Source: Cupriavidus sp. WKF15 (lineage in GTDB: Bacteria; Pseudomonadota; Gammaproteobacteria; Burkholderiales; Burkholderiaceae). From it: 64,000 nucleotides of DNA. Of this stretch, positions 35,855-44,421 are shown piece after piece (position 1 is the stretch's first letter; each line of letters begins with the position of its first letter). A program made the position numbers and the translations under genes. The notes under the pieces were generated by a model. The model had not been told where the DNA came from and made no database searches. It saw only the letters and a list, made by a program, of their open reading frames with translations. The stretch lies in NCBI RefSeq assembly GCF_029278605.1, contig NZ_CP119573.1, positions 1,860,001 to 1,924,000 on the forward strand. The letters run 5' to 3'.

Positions 35855-37218
35855 CGCGCTTGCGTCGCCGATGACGGCGCGGTGTTACGCGCCGAGGCGG
35901 GGGCCGGCTGCGCGAGCTGGTGTTCATGCCGGCGCCCCAGCCACCACCCCAGGAAGGCCCACAGCAGGGCCAGCGCGGCGCCGGTCAGCGCCACGGTGGC
36001 GGCATGGCCCGAAATCGCGTCGATAGCCGTCTTGACCCACGCGCTTACCGCGTCGCCGGCGCGGTACACCGCGGTATCGATAACGTTCTTGGCCTTGTAC
36101 TTGGTTTCGGGGTCGACCACGGTGAACAGCATCTCCCGTCCCGGGCGCAGCAGCGCGTACTCGCCCACGCGGCGCAGGATCATCACGCTCGCGAGCACGC
36201 TGAAGGTCGGGAACATCGCCAGCAGCAGGAAGCCGGCGACCACCGCGAGCGGCACCATGGTCAGCAGCGCGGAAACCCCATAGCGGCGCGCCACGCGCCC
36301 CGAGAAGAACAACTGGATGATGATCGTCAGCGCCTGCACGGCGGCGTCGAGCGCACTGAATACCTGCGTCTGCCGCGCGCGCTCCGGAAACGCCTCCGCC
36401 ACCAGGCGGGCCTGCTCGAAATACAGGAAGGTGCTTGCCGTGGCCAGCAGGATGACGAACAGGCTGATGCCCAGCAGGTACCGCGACCGCATCACCAGCG
36501 ACAGGCCGGCCCACAGTCCGCCGCCGACGGGATGGGCCGGATCTGCGGCCACGGCGTCGCCAGGCTTCACAACGCCGGCGCCGGCGCGGCGGCGCCAGCC
36601 GAACAGCCAGCCCACGCCGGGCAGCGTGGCGGCCAGCAGGGCCGCGGACAGCAGCATCAGGCCGGTCAGCCCGATATGCGATACCAGCCAGCCGCCCATC
36701 ACCGGGCCGGCCAGCCCGCCCGCGCTGGCGCCGGCCGCCAGCATCGCGAACAGCCGCCGGGCCTGCTCGGGGCGGAACACATCGGCCATCAGGCTCCATG
36801 CCACGGACACCACGAACAGGTTGAAGACCGAGAGCCAGACATAGAACACGCGTGCCAGCCAGACATTGTCCGGCACCGCATGCGTGGCCAGGGCAAAGCC
36901 GACCAGATTGGCGATGAAAAACGCGTAGACCCACGGCACGAAGCGCCGGCGCGGCAAACGCGCGCAGCACGCGCCATAGAGCGGAATCGCGGCCAGCATG
37001 ACGACGAAGGTGGCCGTGAACAGCCATTGCAGGTTCTTCACGCCGCCGGCAATGCCCATGGTCTCGCGCACCGGGCGCAGCATGAAGTAGCTGGCGAACA
37101 GGCAGAAGAAGAACAGGAAGCCCGCGACAACGGCGCGCGTTTCGCCGGGGTGGATGCCCAAGCCATGGCGCAGCCGGGCAAGCGGGCCAGTGCGGGGCTG
37201 GGGCGGATGCTTGTCCAT
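35851..37218 (-). CDS. MFS-fold permease of the ADP/ATP translocase-like (COG3202) type
   Basis: A 455-residue membrane protein with about twelve helices. The N-terminal [19 protein letters not shown] resembles the opening of bacterial NTP/NDP-exchange-like proteins (LRPxR motif), a family otherwise known from obligate intracellular bacteria but with free-living members of unknown function. The remainder looks like a general MFS transporter. The substrate is not known; true ATP import is unlikely in a free-living cell. The start at 37218 is 3 bp after the aldo/keto reductase stop, so both are one operon. Its stop overlaps the convergent chemoreceptor stop. Confidence 0.62.
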   Translation of the reverse strand: MDKHPPQPRTGPLARLRHGLGIHPGETRAVVAGFLFFFCLFASYFMLRPVRETMGIAGGVKNLQWLFTATFVVMLAAIPLYGACCARLPRRRFVPWVYAFFIANLVGFALATHAVPDNVWLARVFYVWLSVFNLFVVSVAWSLMADVFRPEQARRLFAMLAAGASAGGLAGPVMGGWLVSHIGLTGLMLLSAALLAATLPGVGWLFGWRRRAGAGVVKPGDAVAADPAHPVGGGLWAGLSLVMRSRYLLGISLFVILLATASTFLYFEQARLVAEAFPERARQTQVFSALDAAVQALTIIIQLFFSGRVARRYGVSALLTMVPLAVVAGFLLLAMFPTFSVLASVMILRRVGEYALLRPGREMLFTVVDPETKYKAKNVIDTAVYRAGDAVSAWVKTAIDAISGHAATVALTGAALALLWAFLGWWLGRRHEHQLAQPAPASARNTAPSSATQAR

Positions 37219-37221
37219 CGG

Positions 37222-38145
37222 CTACGCGAGCAGCGCCGCGATCCGCTCGCGCTGGCCGGCATCCGGCATGCGTCCGAGTCCGGCGCCGAGGTTGTCCGCC
37301 ATGTTCCTGGGCTTGGACGTGGCGGGAATGGCCGCGGTCACGGCCGGATGGCTGACCACGAACTTCAGGAAGAGCTGGCCCCACGAACTGCAGTCGATCT
37401 CCCCCGCCCAGGGAGGCAGTGGCCTGTCCTTGACCGCGCGGAACAGGCGCCCGTCCTGGAACGGCCGGTTGACCAGGACCGCCACGCCGCGCGACTGGCA
37501 CAGCGGCAGCAGCGTACGCTCGGCGCCGCGCTCCGCAATCGAATAATTGATCTGCACGAAATCGACGCGCTCGCTGCGCACGATCTGCGCGACGGTCTCC
37601 TGGGCGTCGTCGCGATAGTGGGTGATGCCGAGGTAGCGGATCTTGCCCTGTTCCCGGAGTCCGCGCATCCAGCGCAGGTTGTCGCGCCAGTCGATGAGGT
37701 TGTGGACCTGCAGCAGGTCCACCTTGTCGGTGTGCAGGTCGGCCAGCGAGCGTGCCCACTGCGCCTGGGCCGGTGCGCCGGCGGGGGCGGACACCTTGGT
37801 GGCCAGGAAGACCTTGCCGCGCGCGCCGCCGCTGCGCAGCAGGTCGCCGGTCACGGCTTCCGCGCTGCCGTAGCTCGGTGCGGTGTCGATGACCGAGCCC
37901 TGGTTCTGCAGCAACAGGCCCATGACCTCGGCCAGTGGCGCGCGTTCATCCGCACCGGTGCCGACGTTGAAGGTGTCGGCCGTGCCCATGCCGATCACGG
38001 GCAGGGCCTCGGTGGTGCCAGGGATGGTCCGCCGCATGGGTGCCGCTACCGTGGCTGCCGCGGCGATGCCGGCGGCAGCCACGAAGCGGGGTGCGGCGGC
38101 GAGTCCGGCGGCAATCGCAAGAAATGAGCGGCGGTCGATCGACAT
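37222..38145 (-). CDS. Tat-exported aldo/keto reductase
   Basis: A 307-residue aldo/keto reductase with an N-terminal twin-arginine signal (IDRRSFLAIAAGL), so it is probably exported folded with its cofactor. The family tetrad is visible: Asp and Tyr in VIDTAPSYGSA, Lys in LATKVSA, His in LLQVHNLIDW. The C-terminal SKPRNMADNL is the usual NADP-side region. Start at 38145 (MSIDRR) is preferred to the ATG at 38163 because the Tat motif then sits at the right distance. It is in an operon with the downstream permease. A periplasmic NADP-dependent enzyme would need its cofactor loaded in the cytoplasm; the substrate is unknown. Confidence 0.85.
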   Translation of the reverse strand: MSIDRRSFLAIAAGLAAAPRFVAAAGIAAAATVAAPMRRTIPGTTEALPVIGMGTADTFNVGTGADERAPLAEVMGLLLQNQGSVIDTAPSYGSAEAVTGDLLRSGGARGKVFLATKVSAPAGAPAQAQWARSLADLHTDKVDLLQVHNLIDWRDNLRWMRGLREQGKIRYLGITHYRDDAQETVAQIVRSERVDFVQINYSIAERGAERTLLPLCQSRGVAVLVNRPFQDGRLFRAVKDRPLPPWAGEIDCSSWGQLFLKFVVSHPAVTAAIPATSKPRNMADNLGAGLGRMPDAGQRERIAALLA

Positions 38146-38457
38146 GGGCGGATTTCCAGGCACGGGTTGACCTTAGTCCCCTGCGATTGCCTTGTAAAGC
38201 ATTCGGCCGGATTGGCCGGATTCCTGCCCGCACCCCGCCGCGGGTGGGGCCGGATTGCAAAAAGTGCGCACAGCCGCAACAATCCGCCCGATAAAGTGCT
38301 GCTGCCGCAACGGCGGCAGCTTGGTTGGGATTGACTCCGTCATCCTCGAAGCTGTACCCAGGCGCATGCCGAAGCGGGCCTCCGTGCCCGGGGTGCCGGA
38401 GCCAGGCCAGGGCCTTTCCTTGAATGCAGCGTTCCCGCACCGGGAGTACCGACCACG

Positions 38458-39321
38458 ATGACGCGTCTACTGGGCGTGCTGTTTGACGGCCTGGCCTACG
38501 GCAGCCTGCTGTTCCTGATCAGCGTCGGCCTGTCGGTCACCATGGGGCTGATGAACTTCGTCAACCTCGCGCATGGCGCCTTTGCCATGCTGGGGGGGTA
38601 TGTCGCCGTGGTGCTGATGAGCCGGGCAGGCGTACCCTTTCTGCTGGCGCTGCCGGCGGCATTCGCGGGCGCGGCGGCGGTGGGGTGGGTGCTCGAACGC
38701 ACGCTGTACCGTCGCCTCTACCAGGCCAGCCACCTGGACCAGGTGCTGTTTTCCATCGGCCTTACCTTCATGGCAATGGCTGGCGCCAACTACCTGTTCG
38801 GCCCGGGCCAGCAGCCCGTGGAACTGCCCGGGACGCTGCGCGGCCAGGTGCGCGTGGGCGGACTGGAGCTGGGCGCGTACCGGCTGTTCCTGATCGGCGT
38901 GGTGGTGGTCGTGACGGCAGCGCTTGGCTGGCTGGTGGCGCGCACGCGTTTTGGCGCGCAGGTCCGGGCCGCGGTGGACAACCAGCAGGCCGCGCGCGGC
39001 CTCGGCATCAACGTAGGGCGCGTGTTCAGTCTGACGTTCGCGCTCGGCTCCGGCCTGGCAGGACTGGGCGGCGGGCTTGGCGTGGATGTCCTGGGACTGG
39101 ACCCGGCGTTCCCGCTCAAGTACATGGTGTACTTCCTGCTCGTGGTCGCCGTGGGCGGGGCGGGGTCGATCCGGGGCCCGCTGCTCGCGGCGATGGTGCT
39201 CGGTGTCGTGGACGTGGCCGGCAAGTACTACGTGCCGGCGGTCGGCGCCTTTGTCATCTACGCGATGATGGTGCTGCTGCTGGTCCTGTTTCCCGCCGGA
39301 CTGTACGGGAGGCGCGCATGA
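38458..39321 (+). CDS. livH: Branched-chain amino-acid-type ABC permease LivH
   Basis: A 287-residue membrane subunit with about eight helices of the LivH/HAAT family. MNFVNLAHGAFAMLGGYVA is the family hallmark near residue 30 and RTRFGAQVRAAVDNQQAARGLGIN the cytoplasmic coupling segment. It begins a tight four-gene transport operon (4-base overlap with livM). Related systems import branched-chain amino acids, amides or urea. No binding protein gene precedes it. Confidence 0.9.
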   Translation: MTRLLGVLFDGLAYGSLLFLISVGLSVTMGLMNFVNLAHGAFAMLGGYVAVVLMSRAGVPFLLALPAAFAGAAAVGWVLERTLYRRLYQASHLDQVLFSIGLTFMAMAGANYLFGPGQQPVELPGTLRGQVRVGGLELGAYRLFLIGVVVVVTAALGWLVARTRFGAQVRAAVDNQQAARGLGINVGRVFSLTFALGSGLAGLGGGLGVDVLGLDPAFPLKYMVYFLLVVAVGGAGSIRGPLLAAMVLGVVDVAGKYYVPAVGAFVIYAMMVLLLVLFPAGLYGRRA

Positions 39322-40385
39322 AGCTGCTGATGCGGCTGATGCGTGCGCTGCGCCCGGCCGCAGCTTCCCGCGAGACCGCTGGCTCCCCGGCGCCTGCGCG
39401 GCGAAAGCTGCCAGACGGGCACTGGCACCCGGCCGAGTTCATATTCTGGCTGCTGCCCGTGGTGGCCTTCTTTGCCTTGTCCGACTATCTTATCCTCGGC
39501 AGCCAGATCCTGATTACCGGGCTCTTCGCGTTGTCGCTGGACCTGATCCTCGGTTATGCGGGCATCGTCTCGCTGGGCCACGCGGCATTCTTCGGCCTTG
39601 GCGCCTATACCGCGGGGCTGCTCGCGGCGCATGGCTGGGGCGAGCCGTTCAGCGGCCTGCTCGCCGCCGCGGCGATTGCGGGCGTGGCTGGCTGGCTCTG
39701 CAGTTTCCTGGTGGTGCGCGGCGGTGACCTGACGCGCCTGATGGTGACGCTGGGCATCGGCCTGATGCTGTTCGAGGCGGCCAACAAGGCCGCTTTCGTG
39801 ACGGGCGGCGTGCACGGCCTGTCCGGCGTGGTCATGGACCGCCTGTTCGGTGTCTTCGAGTTCGACCTGTCCGGCAGGACTGCCTACGTGTACAGCCTGG
39901 CGGTGATGTTCGTGCTGTTCCTGCTGCTGCGGCGCCTGACGCAATCGCCCTTTGGCCTGTCGCTGCGCGGCGTGCGCGAAGGCGTGCGGCGCATGCCGGC
40001 GCTGGGCGCGGATGTGCCGCGACGGCTACGTACCGTGTTCACGCTGTCGGCGGCGATTGCCGGTGTGGCCGGGGCGCTGCTGACCCAGACCACGCAGTTT
40101 GTCGGCATGGATATGCTGGGCTTTCCGCGTTCGGCCGAGTTGCTGGTCATGCTGGTGCTCGGCGGCGCCGGGCGGCTGTATGGCGCGCTGGCTGGCGCGG
40201 CGCTGTTCATGATTGCCCAGGATGTGCTCGCCGGCATCAACCCGGTGTACTGGCAGTTCTGGATTGGCCTGATGCTGGTGGTGATGGTGCTGTTCGCGAA
40301 AGGAGGCCTCATGGGGGCGGTCGATGCGGCGCGCGCCTGGCTGGCCGCGCGTGCGGGGCGGCAGCCCGAAGGCGGTGCGCCATGA
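39318..40385 (+). CDS. livM: Branched-chain amino-acid-type ABC permease LivM
   Basis: A 355-residue membrane subunit partnering LivH. A 45-residue cytoplasmic N-terminal extension precedes the first helix; LGYAGIVSLGHAAFFGLGAYT is the LivM hallmark and SLRGVREGVRRMPALGADV the coupling region. The ATG at 39318 overlaps the livH stop as ATGA, and the stop overlaps the livG start in the same way. Confidence 0.9.
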   Translation: MKLLMRLMRALRPAAASRETAGSPAPARRKLPDGHWHPAEFIFWLLPVVAFFALSDYLILGSQILITGLFALSLDLILGYAGIVSLGHAAFFGLGAYTAGLLAAHGWGEPFSGLLAAAAIAGVAGWLCSFLVVRGGDLTRLMVTLGIGLMLFEAANKAAFVTGGVHGLSGVVMDRLFGVFEFDLSGRTAYVYSLAVMFVLFLLLRRLTQSPFGLSLRGVREGVRRMPALGADVPRRLRTVFTLSAAIAGVAGALLTQTTQFVGMDMLGFPRSAELLVMLVLGGAGRLYGALAGAALFMIAQDVLAGINPVYWQFWIGLMLVVMVLFAKGGLMGAVDAARAWLAARAGRQPEGGAP

Positions 40386-41134
40386 CTGGCTTGTTGCGGA
40401 CCGAAGGCCTGTCGCGCCATTGGGGCGCGTTCGTGGCGAACAGCGAACTCTCGCTCAGCTTCGCGCCCGGCGCCCGCCATGCGCTGATCGGCCCGAACGG
40501 CGCGGGCAAGACCACGTTCATCAACCTGCTGACGGGAGCCCTGGCGCCCACCTCGGGGCGTATCTGGCTTGGCGGGCAGGACATCACGCGGCTGCCCCAG
40601 CATGCGCGCGTGCACCTTGGCATGACGCGGACATTCCAGATCAATACGCTGTTCCCGGGGCTGACGGTGCTCGAATCGGTAGTGCTGGCCGTGGCCGAGC
40701 GCACCGGGGAGGCGCACATGTGGTCGCGTACGGTGGCGTCGCAGCGCGCGCTGGTGGACGAAGCGATGGCGGTGCTGTCCAGCCTGGGGCTGGACGGCGA
40801 GGCGGATGTGGAGACGCGCCGGCTGCCGTATGGCAAGCAGCGCCTGCTGGAAATCGCGCTGGCGCTGGCGGCGCGGCCGTCGATCCTGCTGCTGGACGAA
40901 CCCGCGGCGGGCATTCCGTCGGCGCAAAGCGCCGAGCTCTTTGAAGTCATTGCCGCGTTGCCGCGCGAGATGACGATCGTGTTCATCGAGCATGACATGG
41001 ACCTGGTGTTCCGCTTTGCCGAACGCATCACGGTGCTGGTCGGCGGCAAGGTGCTCACCGAAGGCACGCCGGCCGAGATCGCCGCCGATCCGCGCGTGCA
41101 AGAGGTCTACCTTGGGGAGGCGGCGCATGGCTGA
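40382..41134 (+). CDS. livG: Branched-chain amino-acid-type ABC ATPase LivG
   Basis: A 250-residue ABC ATPase: Walker A GPNGAGKTT, Q-loop in TRTFQINTLFPGLTV, a signature region written LPYGKQRLLE (LSGGQ is altered to YGKQ, usual for LivG-like proteins), Walker B ILLLDEPAAG, and the His switch in IEHDMD. Its C-terminus (GTPAEIAADPRVQEVYLG) is the common LivG ending. Overlaps livM and livF. Confidence 0.9.
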   Translation: MTGLLRTEGLSRHWGAFVANSELSLSFAPGARHALIGPNGAGKTTFINLLTGALAPTSGRIWLGGQDITRLPQHARVHLGMTRTFQINTLFPGLTVLESVVLAVAERTGEAHMWSRTVASQRALVDEAMAVLSSLGLDGEADVETRRLPYGKQRLLEIALALAARPSILLLDEPAAGIPSAQSAELFEVIAALPREMTIVFIEHDMDLVFRFAERITVLVGGKVLTEGTPAEIAADPRVQEVYLGEAAHG

Positions 41135-41828
41135 GTTGCTGCGCGTGGAAGCGCTGAGCGCGGGCTATGGCGACGCCGTGGTCATCGACGGCATCGACCT
41201 GGCGCTGGAAAGCGGGGACAGCCTGGCGCTGCTGGGCCGCAATGGCGTGGGCAAGACCACGCTGCTCGCCACGCTGATGGGTTTCACGCGCGTGCACCGG
41301 GGCACGCTGCGCTGGCAAGGGCGCGACCTGGCGTGCCTCCCGCCTCACCAGCGCGCCCAGGCCGGCATTGGCTGGGTGCCGCAGGAGCGATGGGTGTTTC
41401 CGTCGCTGACGGTGGAAGAGAACCTGAGCGCCGTGTCCCGGCCGGGGCACTGGACGCTCGCGCGCGTCTACGCGCTGTTTCCCCGCCTGCAGGAGCGGCG
41501 GCGCAACCTCGGCAACCAGCTGTCGGGCGGCGAGCAGCAGATGCTGGCCATTGCGCGCGCGCTGATGCTCAATCCCGCCTTGCTGCTGCTGGATGAACCC
41601 ATGGAGGGCCTGGCCCCGATCATCGTGCAGGAACTCCAGCGCGTGATCGGCAAGCTGATCGGGCAGGGCGGGATGGCGGTGATCGTGGTCGAGCAGCACG
41701 CGCGGCTGGCGCTGGCCATGACACGGCGGGCCATGGTGCTCGACCGGGGCCGGGTGGCCCATGCATCCGACAGCGCGGGCCTGCTGGCGGACAAAGGGTG
41801 CCTGGATCGCCTGATGGGCGTAGGGTAG
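41127..41828 (+). CDS. livF: Branched-chain amino-acid-type ABC ATPase LivF
   Basis: A 233-residue second ATPase: Walker A GRNGVGKTT, signature LSGGEQQ, Walker B LLLLDEPMEGLAP, and VVEQHARLAL with the switch His. Starts 8 bases inside livG (GGGGAGG upstream). Completes the LivHMGF set; the binding protein must come from another locus, possibly 47902-49077. Confidence 0.9.
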   Translation: MAELLRVEALSAGYGDAVVIDGIDLALESGDSLALLGRNGVGKTTLLATLMGFTRVHRGTLRWQGRDLACLPPHQRAQAGIGWVPQERWVFPSLTVEENLSAVSRPGHWTLARVYALFPRLQERRRNLGNQLSGGEQQMLAIARALMLNPALLLLDEPMEGLAPIIVQELQRVIGKLIGQGGMAVIVVEQHARLALAMTRRAMVLDRGRVAHASDSAGLLADKGCLDRLMGVG

Positions 41829-41997
41829 GCACTTCCGGCGGGATGGCCCGGGCCGGCTGCCGGCATAAATGTATCGAGGCAGTCACGATGGTTTGCGGAA
41901 ACCCGAACTCCCGCTATGCTCCGCAGTCTGTGCCGGCAAGCTCACGTTCAGCGCCCCTGCAAGTCCGTGACGCGCGGCAGATCACCCGAGACCGAAC

Positions 41998-42627
41998 ATG
42001 ACGCTTTACCAGATCAAACCGAAGTTCCAGGCCTTGCTGCGGCCCACCGTGGAGCGGCTTGCGGCGTCGGGCGTGACCGCCAACCAGGTCACCCTGGCGG
42101 CGGCGGCCGGTTCGTTCGTCGTCGGCGCGCTGACGGGCGGGCTGGCCTGGCTGCCCGGCGTGTTCCTGCTGATGCCGCTGTGGCTGTTCGCGCGGATGGC
42201 GCTGAACGCGATCGACGGCATGCTCGCGCGCGAACACGGGCAGCAAAGCGTGCTGGGCGCGTACCTGAACGAGCTGGGCGACATCGTATCGGACCTGGCG
42301 CTGACCATCCCCTTCGCCTGGGCCATGCCGTCGTCGGGCGGCGAGGTCATCCTGTTCGCCATCCTGGCCGTGGTGGCCGAATGCGCCGGGCTGATCGGGC
42401 CGCTGGCGGGCGCCAGCCGGCGCTATGACGGCCCGCTCGGCAAGAGCGACCGTGCGCTGGTCCTTGGCGCGCTTGGATTATGGGTGGGCTGCGGCCTGGG
42501 CCTCGGTCCCTACGGGCACTGGTTCTGGATCCTGCTGTCGCTGCTGTCCGTGGCGACCATCATCAATCGCGTACGTCACGGCGTGCAGGAGGCTCGCGAG
42601 AGCCAGGCCCGCCGCCCGGCGGTCTAA
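41998..42627 (+). CDS. CDP-alcohol phosphatidyltransferase, YnbA-like
   Basis: A 209-residue membrane enzyme of the CDP-alcohol phosphatidyltransferase family, which swaps the CMP of a CDP-lipid or CDP-alcohol for another alcohol. The active site is DGMLAREHGQQ followed by LNELGDIVSD; the second Asp pair is kept, while the usual first Asp of the second half is Asn, as I recall for YnbA-type proteins. Five to six helices. First gene of a six-gene rightward operon with a CdsA-like synthase, an acyltransferase, phosphatases and a hydrolase/methyltransferase, which indicates synthesis of a special phospholipid. Confidence 0.85.
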   Translation: MTLYQIKPKFQALLRPTVERLAASGVTANQVTLAAAAGSFVVGALTGGLAWLPGVFLLMPLWLFARMALNAIDGMLAREHGQQSVLGAYLNELGDIVSDLALTIPFAWAMPSSGGEVILFAILAVVAECAGLIGPLAGASRRYDGPLGKSDRALVLGALGLWVGCGLGLGPYGHWFWILLSLLSVATIINRVRHGVQEARESQARRPAV

Positions 42628-42630
42628 CCT

Positions 42631-44421
42631 GTGGAGACGCACCGCGTGGAACGAACTCCGATCGAATCGCGCTTTGCCACCCATGACGGGCAGGAACTGT
42701 TCTACCGGCACTGGCCGGCCGCGAGCGGCGCGCCGCGCGGGGCCGTGCTCCTGTTCCATCGCGGGCACGAGCATTCCGGCCGCGTCGCGCACCTGGTGGA
42801 TGAACTGAACCTGCCGGACCATGACTTCTTTGCCTGGGACGCGCGTGGCCACGGACGATCGCCGGGCGAGCGCGGCTACAGCCCCGGGCTGGCCTGTTCG
42901 GTGCGCGACATCCAGACCTTTGTCGAGCACATCGAGGCCGCGCACGGCATTGGCGTGGAGCACATGGCCGTGGTGGCGCAGAGCGTCGGCGCGGTACTGG
43001 TGGCGACCTGGGTGCACGACTACGCGCCACGCATCCGGTGCCTGGTAGCGGCTTCTCCGGCGTTCAAGGTCAAGCTCTATGTGCCGTTCGCGCGGCCGGG
43101 CCTGAAGCTGATGCAGCGGCTGCGCGGCAAGTTCTTCGTCAACAGCTACGTCAAGGCGAAGTTCCTCACGCACGATCCGCAGCGCGTGGCCAGCTACGAC
43201 GCCGATCCGCTGATCACGCGGCCGATCGCCGTCAACATGCTGCTCGACCTCTACGACGCCGGCGAGCGCGTCGTGGCCGATGCCGGCGCCATCACCGTAC
43301 CCACGCAGCTGCTGATTTCCGGCGCGGACTGGGTCGTGCATCGCGGCCCGCAGGATGCGTTCTTCGACCGCCTGGGCTCGCGCGTGAAGGAGCGCATCGT
43401 CCTCGACGGCTTCTACCACGATACGCTCGGCGAGCGTGACCGCGCATCCGCCGTGGCGGCGGCGCGGAACTTCATCGTTCGCGAATTCGACGCACCGTCC
43501 GAGCCCGTGTCATGGCTTGAGGCTGACCGCCGCGGGCCCTTCAAGGAAGAGTCCGACCGGCTGGCCGCGCCGCTGGCGGCGGCAAGCCCGGCCGGCATCT
43601 ACTGGGGGACCGTGCGCGCCGGCTTGCGGTTGGGCGGCATGCTGTCCGAAGGCGTGCGCCTGGGTCACCAGACCGGCTTCGACTCCGGCTCGACGCTGGA
43701 CTATGTCTATCGCAACCAGGCGACGGGCCGCTTCGGCATTGGCCAGGTTGTGGACCGCAACTACCTGGACGCCATCGGCTGGCGCGGCATCCGGCAGCGC
43801 AAGCTGCATGTGGAAGAACTGATTGGCGAGGCGATTCACCGCCTGCAGGCCGCGGGTGCCCCGGTGCACATCGTCGACATCGCCGCCGGCCACGGGCGCT
43901 ACGTGCTGGAGGCCCTGACTTCGCAGCGCGGCAGCATCGACGGCAACGCCGTGGAGAGCATCCTGCTGCGCGACTACAGCGACATCAATGTCGAGCAGGG
44001 ACGAAACCTGATCCGCCGCAAGGGGCTCGATCCGATTGCGCGCTTCGAGAAGGGCGATGCGTTCGATGCCGACAGTCTCGCCGCGCTGGACCCGGCGCCA
44101 ACGCTGGCCATCGTCTCCGGCCTGTACGAGCTGTTCGGCGACAACGAGATGGTCGGCAGGTCGCTGCGCGGGCTGGCGCAGGCCGTGCGGCCGGGCGGTT
44201 ATCTCGTCTATACGGGGCAGCCGTGGCATCCCCAGCTCGAGTTCATCGCGCGGGCGCTGACCAGCCACCGTGCGGGTTCGGCGTGGGTGATGCGCCGCCG
44301 CTCGCAGGCCGAGATGGACGAACTTGTCCGCCATGCCGGCTTTGAAAAGCTCGCCCAGCGCATCGATCCGTGGGGCATCTTCACGGTCAGCCTGGCACGA
44401 AGGAAAGGCGAGGGGCGCTGA
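42631..44421 (+). CDS. Bifunctional alpha/beta hydrolase and SAM methyltransferase, YnbC-like
   Basis: A 596-residue fusion. Residues about 10-290 are a lysophospholipase-like alpha/beta hydrolase (nucleophile region VVAQSVGAVLVA, FFAWDARGHGRSPGERGY before it, HDTLGERDR with the likely His). Residues about 300-596 are a class I SAM methyltransferase (motif I VDIAAGHGRYVLEAL, then PGGYLVYTGQPWHPQ). The same fusion is found in E. coli YnbC. It starts at GTG 42631, 3 bp after the phosphatidyltransferase stop; its stop overlaps the next ATG. It may trim an acyl chain and methylate the head group, but neither substrate is known. Confidence 0.88.
   Translation: METHRVERTPIESRFATHDGQELFYRHWPAASGAPRGAVLLFHRGHEHSGRVAHLVDELNLPDHDFFAWDARGHGRSPGERGYSPGLACSVRDIQTFVEHIEAAHGIGVEHMAVVAQSVGAVLVATWVHDYAPRIRCLVAASPAFKVKLYVPFARPGLKLMQRLRGKFFVNSYVKAKFLTHDPQRVASYDADPLITRPIAVNMLLDLYDAGERVVADAGAITVPTQLLISGADWVVHRGPQDAFFDRLGSRVKERIVLDGFYHDTLGERDRASAVAAARNFIVREFDAPSEPVSWLEADRRGPFKEESDRLAAPLAAASPAGIYWGTVRAGLRLGGMLSEGVRLGHQTGFDSGSTLDYVYRNQATGRFGIGQVVDRNYLDAIGWRGIRQRKLHVEELIGEAIHRLQAAGAPVHIVDIAAGHGRYVLEALTSQRGSIDGNAVESILLRDYSDINVEQGRNLIRRKGLDPIARFEKGDAFDADSLAALDPAPTLAIVSGLYELFGDNEMVGRSLRGLAQAVRPGGYLVYTGQPWHPQLEFIARALTSHRAGSAWVMRRRSQAEMDELVRHAGFEKLAQRIDPWGIFTVSLARRKGEGR

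Noticed and set aside
35920..38127. A 735-codon plus-strand ORF
   Set aside because: It is antisense to the permease and aldo/keto reductase genes, with His/Gln/Arg-rich shadow composition and no family features.
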